Assembly (NCBI GenBank): GCA_028280715.1
Contig: JANQLG010000033.1
Coordinates: forward strand, 248,001 to 312,000
Length of the DNA stretch: 64,000 nucleotides
Direction: 5' to 3'
Source of the DNA: Spongiibacteraceae bacterium
GTDB taxonomy: Bacteria; Pseudomonadota; Gammaproteobacteria; Pseudomonadales; Dasaniaceae
Shown: positions 59,236 to 64,000 of the stretch, one piece after another
Position numbering within the stretch: position 1 is the first letter of the stretch
Layout: each line of letters begins with the position of its first letter
Made by a program: the position numbers and the translations under genes
The notes under the pieces: model-generated
What the model saw: the letters and a program-made list of their open reading frames with translations, nothing else
Databases searched by the model: none
Told to the model about the DNA's origin: nothing

Positions 59236-60492
59236 CTATCCTGCCCAACTCATCCAGGCAATATAGGAAAAGAAACCTAAGGTAGCTGTTAACATCAGCG
59301 TTGTGATAATGCCATTAGCACTTTCTTTTACCCACTGTTTATTGCCGTTCATTATCAACAATGCAATCGCTAACAAGGGCATAAAAGCCGCACCAATAAT
59401 GGCATAAAGTTTTTGTACTTCTTTAAAGCTCATCAGTAAACCTAGTGCAGGTAAAATGGCTATCACCCAAAGATAAATTTTATAGGGTTTAGTGCGTGTT
59501 AAATCTGATACTTGATGAGGTTCTGGATGGAAGGAGAGTCGCCAGATATCGGCAAATAAATAGGGAACTGCCTGCCAAACACCTAACAAACTACTAAACA
59601 CAGCACTCAATGCACCCAATAAAAATAACAGGCTGCCTGTCGTTCCAATTTGTTCTTCTAATCTTTCAGCTAAAGTCACTAATAAACCTGCACCTCTGCC
59701 CTCCACTTCAATAGAACTACCAATGATCACCATTGCCAGCCCGAATAGAATTGTCATGGCATAACCAGCGCCAAGATCGATACGGCACACTTGTATGGCA
59801 TCAACGCTTTCGCGCCCTGTTTCTCTTATCCAGTAGCCATAACAAAGAATGGTTAACGTTCCACCAACGCCGCCCATCAGGGCTATTGTCCAGCTTAAGC
59901 CTTCACCATCCGTATCTGGAATAGAAGGAACCAACAAACCACTGAGCACTGCATCTGTACCTGGCCATAGAGAGGCTGCGGTTAATAGCACTGTGGCAAA
60001 CATGATTGCAATGGCCACCGACATCACTGTTTCGAATAGTTTGAAACCGCCCGCCATCACTAACGCCAAGCCGGTAATACTGCAAATCACGCCAAAAAAA
60101 ATCTTGCCGTAATAGGCACTTTCAAATATTGGAATAAGTGCATGAAGCGTGGCACCGCAGGCACTCATCAAGGCTGAGCCGACAAAAAAGGTCCAAAGAA
60201 AAAGATAGGGCAAGAATAACCAGACAAGCCATTTGCCAAAATGCTCGGTAGCTCCTTCAAGAAAGGTATCACCTGTTGCCAACTGCCAACGGGCCAGCCC
60301 TTCGGTCAACACAAACTTGAAGACACCACCCACCACTACAGCCCAAAGCACAGTAACCCCAAGCTGGCTGCCGGTAAAGCTGGCTGTGGCGAGATCACCA
60401 GCCCCTACACCTGTTGCTGCAACTAATAAGCCCGGTAGAAGAATTGCGAGTTTATTTGATAGTGTATTTGGCACTTTAACTCTCTCAGTCAT
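59236..60492 (-). CDS. Nramp-like transporter without the metal-binding motif
   Basis: A 418-aa inner membrane protein with about eleven spans. The layout is of the Nramp family: LLPGLLVAATGVGAGDLATAS in the first span and TLTILCYGYWIRE in the sixth. The DPGN motif of span 1, which holds Mn or Fe in canonical members, is replaced by GAGDL, and the MPH motif of span 6 is absent (ALMGGVGGT). It is therefore unlikely to be an ordinary Mn importer; a role with magnesium, another cation or a non-metal substrate is possible. It stands alone between two convergent or unrelated genes. Confidence 0.82.
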   Translation of the reverse strand: MTERVKVPNTLSNKLAILLPGLLVAATGVGAGDLATASFTGSQLGVTVLWAVVVGGVFKFVLTEGLARWQLATGDTFLEGATEHFGKWLVWLFLPYLFLWTFFVGSALMSACGATLHALIPIFESAYYGKIFFGVICSITGLALVMAGGFKLFETVMSVAIAIMFATVLLTAASLWPGTDAVLSGLLVPSIPDTDGEGLSWTIALMGGVGGTLTILCYGYWIRETGRESVDAIQVCRIDLGAGYAMTILFGLAMVIIGSSIEVEGRGAGLLVTLAERLEEQIGTTGSLLFLLGALSAVFSSLLGVWQAVPYLFADIWRLSFHPEPHQVSDLTRTKPYKIYLWVIAILPALGLLMSFKEVQKLYAIIGAAFMPLLAIALLIMNGNKQWVKESANGIITTLMLTATLGFFSYIAWMSWAG

Positions 60493-60739
60493 ACCTGTTT
60501 AACGGCATGTTATGCGTTATATAAGTACAAAGGAATGTGTAACGTAAAGATAATGACAATGAAAACATTGAAAGGCACTACCAAAGGTTTTAGTAACGCC
60601 ATCAAAAATAGTGAGATAAAAATATTTATTGAATCTTATTTTTGTAGTGCTGTTGAAGCGCCACTTTTTTTAACTAGCTTTTAGCTTTATTAAAACTAAA
60701 AGTTGCTTTACTGCAAACAAGTAAAAGCCAGTTAATGCA

Positions 60740-60976
60740 TCACATGATGCCAATCAGATTACCCAGACCAACAAAACTTAACACTGTAACAATAGGAACC
60801 AATATCAATAATTCGAAACTATCGAGCCCGCCTCTGCCGAGAACTAAAACATAGTCATTATTGGGCATACTTCGACGATCTGTGATGCGCCTGTTTTCGT
60901 TAGAATTAGATTCTGTGAAGGCACCTAAACGGCGATCAACACCAGAGCGACGATTCCAAAAGATGTACTTTGCCAT
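60740..60976 (-). CDS. Small protein with a C-terminal span, unknown function
   Basis: A protein of 78 aa from the ATG with first base 60976; GGGGAG lies 10 bases upstream, and a TTG at 60994 is possible. The N-terminal half has two RR-containing turns, FWNRRSGVDRRLGAF and NRRITDRRSMPNND, followed by a hydrophobic C-terminus (LLILVPIVTVLSFVGLGNLIGIM). The DRR repeats resemble those of small gammaproteobacterial proteins whose function is unknown. It is separated from pgsA by about 130 bp and has its own direction towards the transporter gene. Confidence 0.55.
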   Translation of the reverse strand: MAKYIFWNRRSGVDRRLGAFTESNSNENRRITDRRSMPNNDYVLVLGRGGLDSFELLILVPIVTVLSFVGLGNLIGIM

Positions 60977-61104
60977 TACCACATAACTCCCCAATTCTAT
61001 TTCAATCTCTGATGATTTTTATTATCAATAAAATAGATAGAGTTCATTCTATGATCAAAAGTTCAATATGCCAAGAAGTTATGCACATGTTAATTTTTTT
61101 TATA

Positions 61105-61671
61105 TTAATCAGCCTTGTTATTGCCGATTTCAAAGGAAGGCCAGGCAGCCCGGATATAGGCCACCATTGACCAAAGAGTCAGTATCGCCGCCAAATACAA
61201 GCTAATCACCCCTATATTTACTAAAAAGCCGCTCTTTTCTGGCGCAGCAGCCAACAATGCCAAGATAGAGGTGATCTGAAAGGTCGTCTTGATTTTACCG
61301 ATGTAAGAAACCGCAACACTGGTACGCTTACCTAACTCGGCCATCCATTCACGTAATGCCGATATGACGATTTCACGGCCTACAATAATCACAGCAGGCA
61401 CTGTAAACCACCATATTTCAAAACGTTCGACCAACAGCACTAATGCAATTGCAACGATTAGCTTGTCCGCAACAGGATCCAGGAAAGCACCAAAGGGCGT
61501 TGATTGATCCAGCTTTCTGGCTAAATAACCATCCAGCCAATCGGTAATTCCGGCCAGTGCAAAAATGGCGGCGGAAACCATATAGCTCCATTGATAAGGT
61601 AAGTAAAAGATCAGAACGAACACAGGGATCAGAACTATTCTGAGTAACGTTAGTGCGTTTGGGACATTCAT
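61105..61671 (-). CDS. pgsA: CDP-diacylglycerol--glycerol-3-phosphate 3-phosphatidyltransferase
   Basis: A 188-aa inner membrane enzyme for the committed step of phosphatidylglycerol synthesis. The CDP-alcohol phosphatidyltransferase signature is complete: D-G-x2-A-R-x8-G-x3-D-x3-D in DWLDGYLARK then FGAFLDPVADK (near 43-70). Four to five spans surround it. NVPNALTLLRIVLIPVFV is the usual start. It follows uvrC on the same strand after 113 bp, the common gammaproteobacterial order. Confidence 0.95.
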   Translation of the reverse strand: MNVPNALTLLRIVLIPVFVLIFYLPYQWSYMVSAAIFALAGITDWLDGYLARKLDQSTPFGAFLDPVADKLIVAIALVLLVERFEIWWFTVPAVIIVGREIVISALREWMAELGKRTSVAVSYIGKIKTTFQITSILALLAAAPEKSGFLVNIGVISLYLAAILTLWSMVAYIRAAWPSFEIGNNKAD

Positions 61672-61784
61672 GCAGTAATGCGGTGCCTTATTGTAATGAT
61701 TAAGTGATGATGATCTCGTCGGAGGTCTGACGCTTGACGCAAAGTCTCTTTGGAGCAGAAACCCTATCCGACATCCCGGCGATT

Positions 61785-63653
61785 CTAACTGTTATGTAGC
61801 GCAGCATATATATCCAGTGCTAATTTTTCACTGATTCCCGGAATATTGGCTAAATCTTCAACACTGGCCGCACAAATCTCCTGTAAGCCACCAAAATGCC
61901 TGAGTAACTCCCTCCGTCGCTTGGGCCCAACTCCCGGAATGCCTTCCAGACGCGATTCGCGGCGTTTTTTGTCCCGACGTTGCTTGTGACCGGTGATGGC
62001 AAAACGGTGAGATTCATCCCTGATATGCTGAACAAGATGCAGACCGGCCGTATCCGAAGGGAGTACAAACTCCTCACCCGTATCAGCTCTGAATAACACC
62101 TCGAATCCGGCCTTTCGCGTCGTGCCCTTGGCTACCCCGACGACCAATAAATCATCCATCTGTAGCTCTTCCAACACTTCTATGGCTTGCCTGACCTGGC
62201 CTTTGCCACCATCGATAAACAGGATATCCGGTATTGCTCCTTCACCGGTCTTGATCCGGGTATAGCGGCGCTGCAAAGCCTGCTTCATCGCCGCATAGTC
62301 ATCGCCGGGAGTAATATCAGTGATATTGAATCGACGATAGTCTGACTTTAAGGGGCCATTGCTATCGAACACCACACAGGAGGCAACGGTTAATTCTCCA
62401 CTACTGTGGCTGATATCAAAACATTCCAGTCGTTGTGGTAATTCGGGTAGCTTCAATGCGTCCTGCAGCGATTCAAAACGTTGTCTGATGGTTTGTTTAT
62501 TGGCCAAATGACTGTTTAGATTCTGCTTCGCTGTTTCTATTGCCAGCTTCAGCCATTTGGCACGATTGGCTCGTACCTTCGCGTTGATTGATGTTTTACG
62601 GCCAGCTCGATCACTCAGCGCCTGCTGTAATGTGTCACTATTCGAGGGTTGGTAACTTACGGCTATTTCTCTTGGTAATTCACGAGCTGAATCAATCAAG
62701 TAATACTGAGAAATAAAAACCTCGATGATTTCCTGTTCATGCTCATCAAGATGCACTTTGGGAAAATAACTCTTACTACCCAACACTCGGCCATTTCTTA
62801 CAAACAGTACCTGCATGCAGCACACACCTGCCCGGTAATCACAGGCAATAATATCGATGTCGCCATTTTCACCTTCAATATATTGAGAGGCCTGCACTTG
62901 TTGTAAGGATTGAATCTGATCGCGATATTCTGCGGCCTTCTCAAATTCCAGAGAAACCGAAGCTTCTTCCATCTGATCTGCCAGCTCTTTAATCAACGAT
63001 TTGTTTTTGCCTTCCAGAAACATCGTCGTGTGGCGAACCGCTTCCTCATATTCTGTTTTTTCAACCTTGTGAACACAGGGCGCACTACAGCGATTAATTT
63101 GATATTGAAGACAAGGTCTGGAACGGTTGTTATAAAAACTATCCTCACACTGCCGAACCTTAAATACCTTCTGCAAAAAACTCAGACTTTCTCGTACCGC
63201 ACCAGCACTGGGATAGGGACCAAAATAACGACCACTGCCCTTTTTGGCACCGCGATGAATAGACAACCTGGGATACTCATGCCCTGACAAATACACATAG
63301 GGGAAGGATTTATCGTCACGCAGCAAAATATTGTATGGCGGCCGTTGCTCCTTAATAAGATTATGTTCGAGCAATAAAGCTTCAGCTTCGGTATTAGTGA
63401 CAGTGACATGTATGGTGGCAATTCGTTGCACCAATGAACGCGTTTTTGGCTCCAGCCCCTGTTTTCTAAAATAACTCGACAAACGCTTTTTTAAATTTTT
63501 CGCTTTACCGATATATAAAATATCGCCACTGCTGGCATACATTTGATAAATGCCAGGTTGTTCCGTTACCGTTTTTAAAAAAGAACTGTGATCAAAACCT
63601 TCGGAAGGTTTATTTAAAACGTTGTTTTTTTCTGTGGTAGCTTTGTCACTCAT
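61785..63653 (-). CDS. uvrC: UvrABC excision nuclease subunit C
   Basis: A 622-aa nuclease that makes both incisions in nucleotide excision repair. The N-terminal GIY-YIG domain is seen in QPGIYQMYASSG and ILYIGKAKNLKKR (about 33-56), followed by a cysteine cluster (CLQYQINRCSAPCVH), a UVR motif (LEFEKAAEYRDQIQSL, about 232), the RNase H-like domain with CFDISHSSG, ILFIDGGKGQ and RDESHRFAI, and tandem helix-hairpin-helix motifs (LEGIPGVGPKRRRELLRHFGG, here interrupted, and LANIPGISEKLA). All parts are normal. The usual upstream uvrY/gacA response regulator is not in the window; an AlkB-like gene takes its place. Confidence 0.97.
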   Translation of the reverse strand: MSDKATTEKNNVLNKPSEGFDHSSFLKTVTEQPGIYQMYASSGDILYIGKAKNLKKRLSSYFRKQGLEPKTRSLVQRIATIHVTVTNTEAEALLLEHNLIKEQRPPYNILLRDDKSFPYVYLSGHEYPRLSIHRGAKKGSGRYFGPYPSAGAVRESLSFLQKVFKVRQCEDSFYNNRSRPCLQYQINRCSAPCVHKVEKTEYEEAVRHTTMFLEGKNKSLIKELADQMEEASVSLEFEKAAEYRDQIQSLQQVQASQYIEGENGDIDIIACDYRAGVCCMQVLFVRNGRVLGSKSYFPKVHLDEHEQEIIEVFISQYYLIDSARELPREIAVSYQPSNSDTLQQALSDRAGRKTSINAKVRANRAKWLKLAIETAKQNLNSHLANKQTIRQRFESLQDALKLPELPQRLECFDISHSSGELTVASCVVFDSNGPLKSDYRRFNITDITPGDDYAAMKQALQRRYTRIKTGEGAIPDILFIDGGKGQVRQAIEVLEELQMDDLLVVGVAKGTTRKAGFEVLFRADTGEEFVLPSDTAGLHLVQHIRDESHRFAITGHKQRRDKKRRESRLEGIPGVGPKRRRELLRHFGGLQEICAASVEDLANIPGISEKLALDIYAALHNS

Positions 63654-63661
63654 AGCATTAC

Positions 63662-64000
63662 TTATATTACGTCATTTGCATTACATGACTTAAGCCTTTG
63701 ATCAACGGGTGTTATCTGACGAAAAGTGAGATTTATTCTTCCCTCAGTGACTTGCTTTAACTTGGGCACTTGATGGTGCCAGTATTGTTGGGTAGAACCT
63801 GCCATAACCAATAAAGAACCCGCTTCAAGATTCATATTAAAAATATTCTGACTTTTATCTTTATCACCTTTACCCTCTTTATTATTTACACGACGGCGAA
63901 GAGAAAAGCGGCGTGTTGCGCCAAAACTCAAAGAAGCAATGATGGGATTCTGCCCCAACTCAGGTTCGTCATCACTATGCCAGGCCACACTATCATTCTC
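63662..64000 (-). CDS. AlkB-like 2-oxoglutarate/Fe(II) dioxygenase, C-terminal part (cut by window edge)
   Basis: The reading frame is open to base 64000, so the N-terminus is missing; the stop TAA lies at 63662-63664. The iron ligands HSD (in WHSDDEP) and His (in QYWHHQVPK) and the 2-oxoglutarate arginine in RINLTFR are all visible, with ASLSFGATRRFSLRRR and GSLLVMAGSTQ as further AlkB-family marks. Such enzymes remove alkyl groups from DNA or RNA bases by oxidation. It ends 8 bases before the uvrC start codon, so the two DNA repair genes may be co-transcribed. Confidence 0.9.
   Translation of the reverse strand, partial: ENDSVAWHSDDEPELGQNPIIASLSFGATRRFSLRRRVNNKEGKGDKDKSQNIFNMNLEAGSLLVMAGSTQQYWHHQVPKLKQVTEGRINLTFRQITPVDQRLKSCNANDVI

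Noticed and set aside
61672-61784. Possible tRNA between uvrC and pgsA
   Set aside because: No cloverleaf or T-loop sequence was found; the stretch is simply an operon spacer.
1-64000. CRISPR arrays, insertion sequences, rRNA
   Set aside because: No regularly spaced repeats, transposase frames or rRNA-like sequence were seen on either strand.

Overview
This window looks like a chromosomal segment of an aquatic, probably marine, gammaproteobacterium. The order uvrC-pgsA, a near-canonical gammaproteobacterial dif site, a PPi-type phosphofructokinase, several acyl-CoA genes (thiolases, acyl-CoA dehydrogenase, CaiB/BaiF enzyme), RND efflux and a BLUF photosensor fit a Cellvibrionales-like heterotroph. 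That placement is an inference from gene content, not a phylogeny. No rRNA, tRNA, CRISPR array or insertion sequence was seen.

1-3.5 kb: a lipid or acyl-CoA catabolic block (C-terminal part of a thiolase, acyl-CoA dehydrogenase, short-chain dehydrogenase) facing a FadR/GntR-type regulator. 3.58-15.69 kb: a complete-looking 12.1-kb PM2-like (corticovirus-like) tailless provirus. It has leftward regulators at both ends, a rolling-circle Rep, a packaging ATPase, a PM2 P2-sized major capsid protein, a series of very small membrane proteins, a putative receptor-binding spike and a membrane-anchored lysin. It has no integrase. Its two ends are hybrid XerCD sites, and joining the outer arms rebuilds a 28-bp dif that differs from E. 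coli dif at one base. The virus has therefore entered the chromosome dimer resolution site, and this window is the replication terminus region.

15.8-18.0 kb: a two-gene unit right beside dif, a 196-aa protein of unknown family and a 550-aa protein with an Mrr-like nuclease motif and a long uncharacterised C-terminal region; a candidate defence system. 18.1-18.4 kb: decayed 3' ends of a second copy of an efflux operon. 18.6-24.4 kb: a leftward signalling operon (small histidine kinase, multi-PAS kinase, single-domain receiver, REC-GGDEF-EAL). 24.6-29.0 kb: the intact leftward adaptor, FtsX-type permease and ATPase genes of that efflux operon.

29-45 kb: mixed metabolic and surface genes: lipoprotein, CaiB/BaiF enzyme, AbgT transporter, BLUF protein, RND adaptor and pump, sulfotransferase plus class IV aminotransferase, a sulfatase-YHYH fusion lipoprotein, a secreted SMP-30-like protein and a secreted GH128-like glucanase. 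45.3-51.3 kb: a leftward Rhs/YD-repeat module in which the Rhs core sits on a second, separately secreted polypeptide, followed by an ATGA-coupled six-TM protein that could be its immunity partner. 51.7-64 kb: a FISUMP-domain protein, CobS/CobT-like ATPase and vWA pair without CobN, a palindromic repeat element, PPi-phosphofructokinase, a DUF4389-like membrane protein, acetyl-CoA acetyltransferase, an Nramp-like transporter lacking the metal-binding signature, pgsA, uvrC and the start-truncated end of an AlkB-like dioxygenase.
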